Below are positions 32,939 to 43,928 of a stretch of DNA of 64,000 nt, in pieces. The stretch covers positions 1 through 64,000 of the forward strand of contig JNEN01000834.1 in NCBI GenBank assembly GCA_000697355.1, written 5' to 3'. A program made the position numbers and the translations under genes. Each line of letters begins with the position of its first letter. Position 1 is the first letter of the stretch. The notes beneath the pieces were generated by a model. The model did not search any database. It saw only the letters and a program-made list of their open reading frames with translations, and was not told the DNA's origin. The DNA comes from Syncephalastrum monosporum B8922 (taxonomy: Eukaryota > Mucoromycota > Mucoromycetes > Mucorales > Syncephalastraceae).

Positions 32939-32971
32939 GTGTATCCATCCTTTGTACTTGCCAGCCAAAAA
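32939..32971 (+). repeat. Right copy of the 33-bp direct repeat flanking the island
   Basis: Same orientation as 28188-28220 and identical at 30 of 33 positions. It runs into the degenerate short tandem repeats that extend to about 33085. Confidence 0.7.
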
Positions 32972-33085
32972 CTACACTGGTCATCCAAAGATTACATGAG
33001 TCATTCGAAAAGTTGACCTGGTCAGCTAAAAGCTGCACTGGTCAGGAAAAAATAGCGACCAATCAAAAAATGCACTGATCAGCGA
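32955..33085 (+). repeat. Degenerate tandem repeats of about 20-22 bp with a CTGGTCAGC-like core
   Basis: About six imperfect units follow one another, with cores ACTTGCCAGCC, ACTGGTCATCC, GAGTCATTCG, CCTGGTCAGCT, ACTGGTCAGG and ACTGATCAGCG. Each is followed by an A-rich stretch and a TGCA-like end. Subterminal arrays of this sort are common near transposon ends; no target-site duplication is evident. Confidence 0.6.
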
Positions 33086-33243
33086 AACATGTATTTTAAC
33101 CACGATTTTATGCATTTTTTACACGCAAAACAATGTAACTTTACCGAGACACAAAATAGAATACAAGCGGCACATTAAATCATGTCCATAGGTAAGTGAT
33201 ATAAGCATGTTGCTTGAATTTCCGCTCTCTTTCGCTGGACATT

Positions 33244-36200
33244 ATGGCGACACCACCCAATACGCGTGTAGGACCTCGCCTCTTTGACCTACCACCGGAG
33301 GTCAAGAAGCTCCTCACCATTGACACCTTCAAGGTACGCTTCATCTATTCATCTGCCTCATCGACTTCTTGTCTAACGGAAACAATGAAAAGGGTAATCT
33401 GTCCACCACTGAGTTTATGGAGCAGATCTCGGCCGATTTACTCGCCCAAGCAAACGACCACAAAACAGACAAAGGTAAAACCTCGCTTTTCACTGACTTC
33501 TTCCTCTTCATGGTCTGACGCACTCACCCCCTCTATCTCTCTTTTTCTCTCTCCTGGGCTCTAGCTTTATTCGACCCCAAGGCCTTTATTCGCACCTTCG
33601 AAAACGTCCTTGAGGAACTCAAACAGCTGCGAACGCGCGTCCAGGAACAGTGCGATGAGCTCGAGAACTCGACTCAAGTTGTTGAGCTTCAATATAAAAA
33701 GGATATTGCAGACATGCAAGGCGCCTTCGATGTGAGTGCAATCTTCTCTGCTTCTACTTTACCCTAACCTGAAGCGGGCCAGGACGTGTACCGGTCTTAT
33801 GACAATTTGGAAGGACGCATTGGTGAAGTTGGTAAGACCGCTATTCGTATTGGCGAGCAACTGGAGACCATCGACAAGCAGCGTTCGCGCGCTTCGGAAA
33901 GCCGTGATATTATCGAGTACTTTATGGAATTCCAGGAGGGCAACCCGGATCGTCTTTCCATGCTTTGTGAAGGCGGTGACGAGGGCCAACTCAAGGCGGC
34001 CATCATCTGCCGGCGTTTGAATGCAGTTGCCAAGGAAGTCGACACCGATGTCCGTGTAAGTATTTCTATCAATAACGTATCCCGAGCGTTGCCTCATAAA
34101 TGATTTTCTAGGCTCGCATTGGTATCGAAAAGTTCTGTGAAAGCTTTGAGAAAGAAATGCTTGAAGACTTTGACAGAGCTTACAAGGAAGGCGACCCTCG
34201 TGTCATGGCCGTAAGCGCCTTTGAAAGTGCCCATCCTTGTCTCTGACCTTTTCTTTGGATAGCATCGCGCCAAGGTCTTGTTCGAATTCAACGGCGGTGC
34301 ATCGTGTGTCCAGATCTATGTCAACCAGCACGAATTCTTCATGTCGAGCAAGAAAATTGAGGAAATGGAAGAACTGCGGAAATCAGAAGAGTAAGCCCTT
34401 TCCAGAGCCATTGGGGAACCTACGCTGAAATGGTATTGGATAGTGACCGCGACCTGTCGAATCCAAATGTACCCCCGCCCGAAGTCGATACCAGTCTGGT
34501 CAAGCTGTATGATGATATTCGCATCACGGTCCGCAAAGAAGCTGGCATCATTTCAGCCGTCTTTCCTCAACCTGCGACGGTCATGCAGGTCTTTTTACAG
34601 CGCATCTTTGCTCAATCGGTAATTATCACTGAGAGTTTTACTTCTGGATGGATAATTAATGCAGTGAAAACAGATCCAAAACCACGTCGAACTTCTCCTG
34701 TCCCGTGCCGAACGCTATTCGCATCTGGCCTATCTGCGCACACTCGCATCGACCCATGCCGAAACGAAGCGACTTGTAGATAACCTTAAGTTTTATTGCG
34801 ACAAAGAGTTCTCACTTGTGGATGCCGTGGATGTGACCGGTCTTGTCACGTCAGCCTCGCCCGAAGAAGCATTGGATCGCTGTATGAGCGACCTCTTTGT
34901 TCCTTACACAGAAGGCGATCGCTACCTTCAGCGAGAGAAGCTTGCCCTGGATGAACTTTTTGGTACCATCATTGCGGAATTTTTGAATTATATGGTATGT
35001 CAAATACGGTCAAGGCAGAAATAAGTGACTGATTCGAAACGAAATACTCCAGCAAGAGCGCAAGAAGAACTCGGCACGCAATCAGTCTGTTCTGACGCGC
35101 ACGCTGAACCAAATCTCGGCTTCCACCGCAGCCGGTATGCTCTCCACAGCTCCTGGCGCTGCTGAACCCTCTTCCCCGAGCACGAACCCCTTCGAACAAG
35201 GTCATCTTGCCGGCTCTCAGCAACCCCAGAACCTGCTGACAGTAGAGGAGGGCAACTTTAAGCTGCTATCGCAAAGCGCCATCATGCGCATGCTCAATAT
35301 CCATGCTGAAGCCATTGCTCGCTGCGTTGAACTCTCCGAGTCACAGGATCTGCCTACCTCAACCCAATTTCTGTATGGTCTTCTGCTGGACTTTATTGGC
35401 ACGCGCTATCTTGACATTGCACTGGATGAGTAAGTAAGATGTGAGAATGAAAAAGATGGTACTTATTTATTCGATAGTATTTTGGAAGAGCTTTCCACGC
35501 GGGCGGAACCAGATACGAGCTGCTTTCCTGTTGTAAAGGCCACGACTGAGATTATACAGCTGATGCAGAAGCATTTCCAGACGGCAGTGGTAAGAATGAC
35601 ACATGTTTTCGGATATATTCCGGCCCACTCACAAAATGGAATGACAGGTCCCCTTAGTCATGGGGTCGCCCTCTGTGCATCGCAGTGTGCTCACCAGCAA
35701 GAACAGGTTTATGGCAGCTCTGGAAAAGAAGTCCAATATCGTTCTGCAGAGAGAATTGGACGGTGAGCGCAGGCTAGACTAACTTGGGTGACTGTACTGA
35801 TGCGTCTTTTTCGTAGCCATCATGTCCTGGTTAGGCGAATGCTTATCACGACAAAAACGTAACGATTTCAAGCCAAAGGACGAAGAGGTGGTCATGATGA
35901 GTATGGGCACACAGGTATGTGTGGACTGGCAATGCTCTATCTTTCCTTTGCACTAACCAGATCATCAGCCTTGTGTGATGTGCTGCGATTTCATTCTCCG
36001 TATATACCGGGCTGCTTCCAAATCATTACAGGGCAAAAACCTGGAAACCTATTTGCTGCGCATAGGCACTGAATTCCACGCGTAAGAATGAAGCAGACTA
36101 ATTACGAGAGCAGCCTATATAACTCAAGGAGGTTGATAGGATGTTGATGGAGCACTTCAAGAAATTCAATGTGACTCCAACCGGCGGTCTTCTGGTGACC

Positions 36201-36637
36201 AAGTAAGCGAACACACATTGTTGTAAGACCCAAGTTTTAACGCAGCGCAAAGGGACATTGCCAAATACGAAGAATCCATCCAGATGTTCAAGATACCCCA
36301 GCTCAACGATCTGTTTGAGATGCTACGACAACTGGGCAACATTTTCCTCGTCAAGCCCGAGATCCTGCGCTCGATCTTGTCCGAGGGCTATTTGGCCCGT
36401 TTGGACCCCAAAATGTTATATCCGTACCTAGAAAAGCGTGTGGACTTTAAGAGCGCGCGACTGGACCGTGTTCTGGGTATATCTTCCAATGTAGAAGAGG
36501 CGCCGAGCGACGCCAACTCCAACCGCCGATCCCTCTTTGTCAATGACAACACGGTGCTCAAGGAAATGAAAAAGAACTACCAGAACAACCGCGATTTCCT
36601 CAACCGGGAGTATATGGCCACATTTAACCGTACTTAA
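33244..36637 (+). CDS. SEC10: Exocyst complex component Sec10
   Basis: Fifteen exons (33244-33333, 33393-33474, 33565-33731, 33783-34055, 34112-34210, 34263-34390, 34444-34618, 34674-34994, 35053-35429, 35478-35589, 35648-35762, 35817-35914, 35969-36081, 36140-36202, 36253-36637) sum to 865 residues. The all-helical protein has the FDPKAFIRTFENVLEELKQL coiled coil, then GEQLETIDKQRSRA and EYFMEFQEGN near residues 150-190. The C-terminal VTPTGGLLVTKDIAKYEES and FKIPQLNDLFEMLRQLGN blocks are typical of Sec10. The exocyst tethers secretory vesicles to the plasma membrane at sites of polarised growth; Sec10 contacts Sec15 and Exo84. The last intron (36203-36252) is defined by family fit: acceptor CAAAG|GGAC restores TKDIAKY, while an acceptor seven bases earlier breaks the frame. 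Confidence 0.93.
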
Positions 36638-37664
36638 TCCCTCCCCCCCTAAAAGCACGCAAGCAATAACACATCACAACACTTTCGTCCATCTCTATTC
36701 ATACATACCAAAATATTATATACTCGACCTAGACCGACTTTCCTTTGCTCCCATGCATTCTGTAGCGAACAAGTGGACTATAGTAGATGGCCTACTATTC
36801 AAGACATACTATGCATTCTAGAAAAAAGGAAGTCATAGGTCTACTCTTTTTAGTTGTGCTATAGAGCTTCGCCGCACGGGTGTGGTTTGACTGCATAATG
36901 GTTTTATAACGGGACCCCTTAATGCCATGTAGAATAGAATACATAACGCTCCATGTGCGTTTGTTCTGCAAGATAATCATTTCGTAGATCGGTGGACAGT
37001 ATAAAAGTATTCACGTGTGCTTGTTGGACCTGGTATAGAACATCTGTACCACACCACCCAATATCTATCGTGTATATTGTCACATTTGGCTGAACAAAAA
37101 GTCAAAAGACTTCTCGAATGAAAGTAATCAGGCCGCAGCTGTAAAAATCATTAACAATTACATGTGAGTACCACATGTATTCTGAAGCAGTGATAAACCT
37201 GCATATTTTCAATCATGTAGCTACAAAATATCACCACAATCCGAGGGTGGTGCCAGCATATCCTTACTGTAGATACAGATGGGATATCTGAAAACTATAT
37301 GAGGTTGACTGATTGTTACTCGTCATACCTAAATGCACGTATGTGTACAGCACAGTGGCGTCTTATCAATAGAAAGACCTACATGATTGTTCTAACAAAG
37401 AGGCTCCATGCAAATCCACTGTATGTACTGTACATACATCAACTTCGCAAAGGATAGAGTCATTGGGAGACATCATCTCAAGGAGTGGGAAGGGGCTGGA
37501 AAGGGGCCAATGAATAAGGGACAGGAGCTGACGCCTATTTGTCTTTGATGTATAGATATATAGCGGGTGTTTCCCTTGACCTAGCTTATATACTGTGATA
37601 AGGGGTCATCCAGAAAGAGTCTTTTTCTACATTTTCAATCTTTATCTTTCTACTTGAACTGTAA
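36638..37664. other. Intergenic region
   Basis: A/T-rich spacer of about 1 kb between SEC10 and the secreted-protein gene. I see no exon or RNA gene. A TATATAGCG stretch near 37556-37566 and CTTATATACTG near 37584-37595 are possible TATA elements for the downstream gene. Confidence 0.4.
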
Positions 37665-38288
37665 ATGCGATTCTTTGCAGCAGCTGCCACGACGTTTACG
37701 CTTGCAGCGTATCTCCAAGTTGGACCTGTCTTGGTACAAGCTATACCGGCTCGCTCACTGGTGGCTGATATGGGGTCCGAGAGCAGGCTCCCCCGACACC
37801 TCTACACCAAGCGCAGCCCTGAAGGCGGCGACGATGGAGGAAGCGGAGGAAACCAAGCAACGTCTGACCCCGTCCGTATGCTCGCAGGACTCTTCAGCTA
37901 CGCAAAGGGTGTTGGCAGGGATGCACCCATGTCAGTACAAGAGCTGGCCGGTAGCGATCAAAATGCTGGTCTTCCTATGGTCTTTACTACCGGTGGTGAA
38001 CCTGAGAAAACGACGAAAAGGAAACGGAGCGTGCCGCCAAATAATTCCGACGACGGCACGTTTGATATCACGAAGATGAAGGACGCTGTCCAGGGCGCGG
38101 AACAAAATGCACGCACAGCGATTACCAAGGCAGAGGAGCGTTTCAAGCAAAGCGCAGACAAACAAGTTGCCCGGCCGCAGGAGCCTACTCATGGGAGCGG
38201 CTCGAATACGAGCACCGCAACCCCTTTCGAAAGTGCAAAAGAGCCGGCGCCACCCGCGTTGGATACAGAGCCGCGCGACGATGTATAG
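37665..38288 (+). CDS. Small secreted protein with Kex2-like dibasic sites
   Basis: Intronless, 207 residues. The N-terminus MRFFAAAATTFTLAAYL reads as a signal peptide. Two dibasic sites are followed by Ser: YTKR-SPEGG near residue 50 and KRKR-SVPPN near 121. That is the pattern cut by the Golgi protease Kex2. The segment between them is Gly/Asp-rich, then contains a short helix (DPVRMLAGLFSYAKGVG). The C-terminal part is charged and low in complexity, with a helix MKDAVQGAEQNARTAITKAE. No cysteines are seen in the mature part. I recognise no family. It could be a lineage-specific effector-like or wall-associated protein, or a propeptide. A second overlapping frame (37654-38079) lacks an ATG start and was rejected. 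Confidence 0.6.
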   Translation: MRFFAAAATTFTLAAYLQVGPVLVQAIPARSLVADMGSESRLPRHLYTKRSPEGGDDGGSGGNQATSDPVRMLAGLFSYAKGVGRDAPMSVQELAGSDQNAGLPMVFTTGGEPEKTTKRKRSVPPNNSDDGTFDITKMKDAVQGAEQNARTAITKAEERFKQSADKQVARPQEPTHGSGSNTSTATPFESAKEPAPPALDTEPRDDV

Positions 38289-38450
38289 CACTTTTATAGT
38301 GGTACTTCTCTGTAGCCTTAAAACTGATGGGACATATAATACAATGCCACGTATGTAGTTAAAGATCAAAGAAGGAAGGAGTGTATATCAAATAGATCAA
38401 TTCCCGCTTTCTTGCGAAAAGATTACTCTTTCTTTTGCCTTGGACCTGTA

Positions 38451-39187
38451 ATGTACGGCAACAGACCCACAGGATCAACCGCTCTCAAGCGGTTAATGAC
38501 AGAGTACCGCGGTATGGCATTCAACCCTTTTTATCGGTGGTGTGTACTCAAGTAAAGTATAGAATTGACCCTGAATGCACCCGAAGGCATCACAGCAGGT
38601 ACAAGCTTGGGCAGTGGAAGCGAAACGCCTTTCACTTACCATTCATTCTAGGTCCGATTGACGAGCACAACTTCTTTGAGTGGGAGGCGCTTATTGCGTA
38701 AGTATAAGTATAAGCTTTGCACGAGTCGATGAATGGGCTAAGCTGACCGGGACTAGTGGGCCGGAAGGCACGCCCTTTGAAGGTGGTCTGTTTCCGGCCA
38801 CCTTGACATTCCCCAAAGATTACCCGCTCAGTCCTCCGACGATGCGCTTCACCTGCGATTTCTTCCACCCCAACGTGTACGCGAATGGAACCGTTTGCAT
38901 TTCGATTTTACACGCACCGGGTGACGACCCCAACATGTACGAGAGCAGCTCAGAACGCTGGAGCCCAGTCCAAAGCGTCGAGAAGATCCTCCTCAGTGTC
39001 GTAAGCATGCTCGCCGAGCCCAACGACGAGAGTGGTGCCAACATTGATGCCTGCGTAAGTTTGAACGACCACCGCCAATTGCTTGTGATGCTGATGCTAT
39101 CATCGTATAAAGAAAATCTGGCGCTCAGATAGAGAGCGGTACAACGAGATCGTCCGGGAAAATGCCCGCAAGACATTGGGTCTGTAA
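38451..39187 (+). CDS. UBC7: Ubiquitin-conjugating enzyme E2, Ubc7/UBE2G2 type
   Basis: Five exons (38451-38511, 38563-38598, 38652-38697, 38757-39054, 39113-39187) encode 171 residues. The first three exons total only 143 nt, so they are easy to miss, yet they restore [20 protein letters not shown] and [20 protein letters not shown]. The catalytic Cys is in [17 protein letters not shown] near residue 95. The acidic insertion after it, with [16 protein letters not shown], is diagnostic for the Ubc7/UBE2G group. Ubc7 works with Cue1 and the ligases Hrd1 and Doa10 in ER-associated degradation. The ending ARKTLGL matches the family. Confidence 0.94.
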
Positions 39188-40740
39188 AACCATCGGCTTT
39201 AGTCTGTATAACCTTCTCTTCTCTTCCCACCGCATGGGACATGAGTTCCTCTTCTCCTTCCGTCCAGATTCCCTCTTATACTACACTCGTGCAAACTACA
39301 TTAAAGAAACCAACTCATTTGAAGGTTGCCGTCGCGGTAAAATGTGTAGAGACAGACATCATGCTTGCATGTAGGTCGTGGTGCATCGCTTGACGCAATA
39401 TGGCGTCAGCCATGCCAGAATATGTATAGCCTATGTCTCGACACCATTACTACTACAGATCTATGCTTAACGCGTTAAATGTAGAAGAGTCTGGCCATTC
39501 ATAACGTAAACTTTCTTTCACTACTTCAGTAAACGTAAATCTTTTCATATGAGGTTGTTTGGATTTAGCACCTGTATACCCTTGTTAGAAACAGCGTCGA
39601 TCATCTTGCTCGATCACGCCTCAGCAGTTTGATTAGATGCTTTGTTTACGGTTTGTTCATTTCCAGCTGTACCGTACCATGCTCTTTATCTGTATGTCTG
39701 CAGCCACTAGGAGAGAGGCAATTGTTACTGCAAGAACTATGCCAGCCAAAAAACCAGTCGCTCGCTTTACAAACTCCCCTTTTTTTTTGCTTGACGAACC
39801 GCGGACACATTTGATCTTGAAGGTGTGTCGTGTACTGCATAGAAATACAGGAACCAATTAGGCAGTGGTGAAAGAATGCTGCTAGTAATTTCCTTTATGG
39901 CAGATCTTTCGCTGTTGATTGTGCAAGATAGAGATCTAAACTGTACCTACCACATTATACTGAGAGCGTAAGTGAGTTCACATTACTCGCCTTTTTATTT
40001 TTCTTTAAAAAGAATAGAAGACTTCCTCCACTTCTTGCTTTCTCATATATTGCTATTGTAACGTGAGTACCATCGAAGTTAGCGCGGGTCTGGGTTTCCT
40101 TGTTTATATTGCACGGTAAGTAGGGCAGCACAGAGCCAAATCTCGGTTGCATAGCAGTGATAGGACCGTGGCTTATTGTCGCGGCTCATGTTACTATTGT
40201 ATCCCGAATTTCTCAATGAAAACAGAGGAAGAAAAAACCAGTTGCGTCTACGTAACCCCTGAACATATTCAAGTCGGGCGCGGTCGTTGAGTGTGCAGGT
40301 TTCAGATATTGCTTTAAAACTTGTATTGGGGTGCTCACAGCTGTCATCCCAAAGACATAACGTAAAAAGAGGTGACATTTTACTTCTAAACGAAAGTACA
40401 GAGAGTGAGAAATGAAGAGACTGTAATCAACGCTATAAATATAAAGGCACGAGGTTACAAGTATTGGCGTGATTAAGACAAGAAGAAAAAAAACGATCTT
40501 GTTTGGAAGTGGTAAAGCGTCTGAAAATTGGCGGGGACAAAATTATTGCGACAGATGCCCGCATATTTCTTGTGTGTCCTTCGATCTCGCACCAAAAAGT
40601 CAAGCTAACTTTGACTATCAAGCTCTCCTCGTTTTCCCCTTTCCGCACTTCTTTCTCTCTTTCCTTTTCTCTTTTATTTTTCTCTCTTTCACTCCACTTT
40701 CTCTTCGTTCCTTTTTCTAACTCCACTCACCTCTCTCATT
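39188..40740. other. 1.5-kb intergenic region
   Basis: No confident gene. A minus-strand frame at 39657-39857 lacks an ATG but contains a membrane-like stretch (GFLAGIVLAVTIASLLVAA) flanked by basic residues, so an unrecognised exon is possible. The region 40600-40738 is pyrimidine-rich and is probably the leader of the next gene. Confidence 0.35.
40434..40445 (+). promoter_or_regulatory. Possible distal TATA-like element
   Basis: TATAAATATAAA, about 300 bp upstream of the secreted-protein ATG at 40741. The distance suggests either a long or spliced leader, or that it is not used. Confidence 0.25.
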
Positions 40741-42351
40741 ATGCGGTTTTCGTTGCTCGCCACCTGTGCCCTAGCCCTTCTCTCCTTTGCCAGAGCCGAT
40801 GAGCTCCAGGACGAAATTGATGCTGCGAAGCAGAAGTTCTGCAACGGTAATGTGTCAAATGCAGCCTGGCATCCACTATGATATGGCCTCGATGAGCCAC
40901 TGACATTTTTCGGTTTTGCTTTGAAGGCATCAAGGTCACCGGCCCCACCCAGGGTCAGCAGTTTGCCGATCCTACCCAGATCCAGGTCACTGTCGGTATG
41001 GATATAATCATAGTATTGCCGACACATACGGCTCGAGAACTCACCACTTTATCTCCAATTTATATAAACAAAAAAAAAAAAAAAAAGAGCGTACGCCCGA
41101 CTCCCAGGCCAAGGTTGTGAACGGTGTCGATGTACGTTAACAAGTTTCAGCTACACACCTATATCGCTCTTGTACAGAGAACTAATTACTCCCCTTCTTT
41201 TTTTAGATCTACTCGATTGCCCAGGGTGGCTCGCCCAAGTACATTGGTACTCCTTGGAAGGGCAACTACAACCTGCAAACCAAGGCCACTCTCACGTAAG
41301 CTTATAGGATGAGATCGACACAGTGTTTTTTACCTCATTTTCCCAATTTATAGTGTTGATATCACCAAGACAAACGGTGTTCAGCTTCCTTCACAATTTG
41401 AATTCCGGTAGGTTGCGCCTTTATAATGTATGTCTACCTTCTAAACCATATGGATTCATGTAGAGTGTGGGTCCACAACGAGTCTGGTAAGAAGCACTTT
41501 ACCATATACGGTAAACCATGCTAAAATGAAAAATTGCGCCCTTTGTGTCCAGGCCCCGACTGTACCTTGATGTCGCAGGTAACCCACAGTTCTATTATTA
41601 TTTCCCTCCCTCCGCCTATCAACTCCTCTGTTTTTGTCTGTCTCCCCGAATCCACTCCCGCCCAATTTTCTACTCCCTTTACCACTTTACTCCAAACTTC
41701 ATCCGCCAAAGATCTTATTTTTGCTCATGATTATCGTGTGCTCTGTAGGTCTTCCAAGCGCAGTCGAGCCAGCACACGAATGCCGCTGACGAGGCCATGC
41801 AAAACATGGACAGCAACATTGACCGTGGCTGCTTCGCCGTTGACATGGTCAAGCCCCAGCTTGGCGAGAAGGTCGACCCCAGCAAGTCGGTCGTGCAGAT
41901 CAGTAAGTCGCGACGCTTATACATATGGTGTCACAGACTCAATGATTGACCTTACAATTTTCTACCTTTTTTCCTACTTTAGAGCGTGATCCTGCCGCTC
42001 ACGTGGAGCAGTACAAGAAGCTCGATCTTTACAAGGTCAACCTCGAGTCCCGCCAGCCTGAATTCGTTCAGACGTCTTGGGAGGGCACTGAGGCTGCCCA
42101 CGAGATGTTCAACGTCAAGGAGCAGTTGAAGGAGGGAGCCACTGAGTCCAACGTCGCCTACTTCTACAAGTACGTTTCAATCTAAAGCCGAAGTCCATGT
42201 TCTCACTTTCTGTAATAATAGGCTGTCGGGTACCACCCAGCACCAGGAGAGCTGTGAGTTCTACTCGCACCCCTTCTACTTCGAGAGCGGTAGCAACAAC
42301 AACAGCACTGATGCTGCCCAACCTTCGGGCGATGCTCAGTCCTCCGCTTAA
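40741..42351 (+). CDS. Ten-exon secreted protein of unknown function
   Basis: Ten exons (40741-40846, 40927-40995, 41088-41131, 41207-41295, 41354-41407, 41464-41486, 41553-41578, 41749-41902, 41983-42169, 42222-42351) encode 293 residues. Two exons are only 23 and 26 nt. MRFSLLATCALALLSFARA is a clear signal peptide. The mature part starts DELQDEIDAAKQKFC, then has a predicted beta-rich domain (VTGPTQGQQFADPTQIQVTV, YSIAQGGSPKYIG, FRVWVHNESGPDC) that could be an immunoglobulin-like fold. The C-terminal half is more helical and ends in a Ser/Asn-rich tail with a likely N-glycosylation site (NNST). Few cysteines are present (KFC, PDC, GCF, SCE). I do not recognise the family; the architecture suggests an extracellular or wall protein. 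Confidence 0.72.
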
Positions 42352-42660
42352 GTACTTTATTTCGTAGACGTTGTAAAACCAAACTATCACAAATCCCATT
42401 GTACGAGCTATACCAATCCTTGCCCTTCCCTCCGATATTTGTAACCTTCCCTCTTGTTCCACTAAACAACGTATCCTGCTGCTACGTAACAGGACGATAA
42501 TATTTATGCTGATAGAAAGTGACAGCGGGGAAAGCGAGAGGTCTATGCTACAAATGTATTCTTAAAAGTATAGTAGTAGAGAATATACGTGGATTCACCC
42601 ATAAAGCAACGGGTCATATACGAATGTCACGCGAAGGGAATATCTATCTTTTTACATCTT

Positions 42661-43928
42661 CTAGGCACTGTCTTCTTGTGCTGGCCTGAACAATCCATGT
42701 TCATTTATGTAATCGATCACCGGGTTTGGCAGGAGGTACTTGACGGACATGTCGCGTTTGATGAATAATCTAAACATGACGGTATGCTTAACAATGGCGT
42801 GATCACAGGAACAGAGAAATAAAAGTTCCTATTGATAACAGCCACTTACCGAACTTTCGTGGAGCTAATGTCATTATGGATCAACTGCTTGATGACGAAT
42901 ATATTCATCTGGCAAACCAGGGGATTGGTTAGTGTAAGGATATTTCCAGGAATCTTTCACACCGGGCATGATATATGCTTATTACATACTCTGTGCTCAT
43001 AGAGGATATCATGGGATAAGAGGAACCCATAGACGTCTGTACCCGTGCGTTCGAGAATAACGCAGCCATAGTGTCCAACGATATGGTGAAGCTAGATATA
43101 AGGGTCATCCCAAAGTTACCGATGTTTCTGTTTTGTTGCTTACATCTTCAGGTGACCATACGCCAGGATGACCAAAGGCGGCAATCAGATCACCACCTGC
43201 CAACAACATGATCTTGATCTTTTTAGGACCTACATCCATGCTTTAGTTACTGTTTTCTCGTTTTTTTTATAGAAAAAAATACCTTGTTTCGTCTGAATAC
43301 CACCATGAACGTTATTCAGCTGATGATCGAAATGGTCCAAGACAACTGCAGTCCGCTGATAACGTTCTTGACGCGATTCCCATGAGTCGACCATAAGCCA
43401 ATCTGAAGTGGACTCGACAGCAAGCTGACACATCTTGACACGATGCATTGCTTCGGCAAGACCTTCTTTTCCGTAAGCATCCGAGACGGGGGAATAATAA
43501 CCGGCTAAGAGTTCATACTCGTTGCGTTCCTTGAAGTAATCCTCAGCCATTTCTTTTTTTTTTTTCAAAGAAAAAAAACACCGGCGACGATCCATGCAAA
43601 ATGAATGAAACCATCGAATATCAGGAAATCATCAAATACGGATTACTAAAAGCGTTACCAAACATGCGCAAATGGAGATAAGTGATAGGGGAGAAGGAGC
43701 CGCATGCAACCAGTACCAGAGGGGTCTTGGTCTCGTCTAGTCATGTCGTAATGAGGTGAGATGGCTCTGGTTCTGCTTCTGGTTTCGCATGAGACAGAGA
43801 ATGAGGGAAGATTTACCGTGCATGGCAGCCGGCAAGCAGTGCTTAGGGAAAATGTAAGGTTCATCAAAGTGAGCTTTATGTCTCTGAGTACTCTTGAGCG
43901 CAGAGGAGAGTATTTTTGGGCTTGACAT
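42661..43928 (-). CDS. Nicotinamide/nicotinate mononucleotide adenylyltransferase
   Basis: Seven exons (43928-43817, 43736-43659, 43552-43283, 43229-43144, 43091-42990, 42908-42850, 42769-42661) encode 271 residues. The nucleotide-binding start is VLVACGSFSPITYLHLRMFE, the NMNAT version of the GxFxPxHxGH motif. ISPVSDAYGKEGL and VDSWESRQERYQRTAVVL follow as in human NMNAT1. IMLLAGGDLIAAFG comes next, then the second ATP motif NDISSTKVR (ISSTxxR) near residue 230. The enzyme joins NMN or NaMN with ATP to make NAD or deamido-NAD, the last shared step of NAD synthesis and salvage. It corresponds to yeast NMA1/NMA2; the paralogue cannot be decided. Confidence 0.93.

Larger units (their letters stand above)
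30906..33243. other. Right half of the accessory island, mostly noncoding
   Basis: Apart from the degenerate copy and short repeats listed separately, I see no intact gene. The plus strand is purine-rich across about 31240-31800, with repeated GACAAGAC and GATAC words. No RNA gene is visible. Confidence 0.4.

Noticed and set aside
36203..36234. 32-nt version of the last SEC10 intron
   Set aside because: The 50-nt version ending at 36252 is of normal length and gives the better family match (TKDIAKY).
37654..38079. Alternative plus-strand frame overlapping the Kex2-site secreted protein
   Set aside because: Starts with a non-ATG codon and has no signal peptide; the frame at 37665 has both an ATG and a signal peptide.
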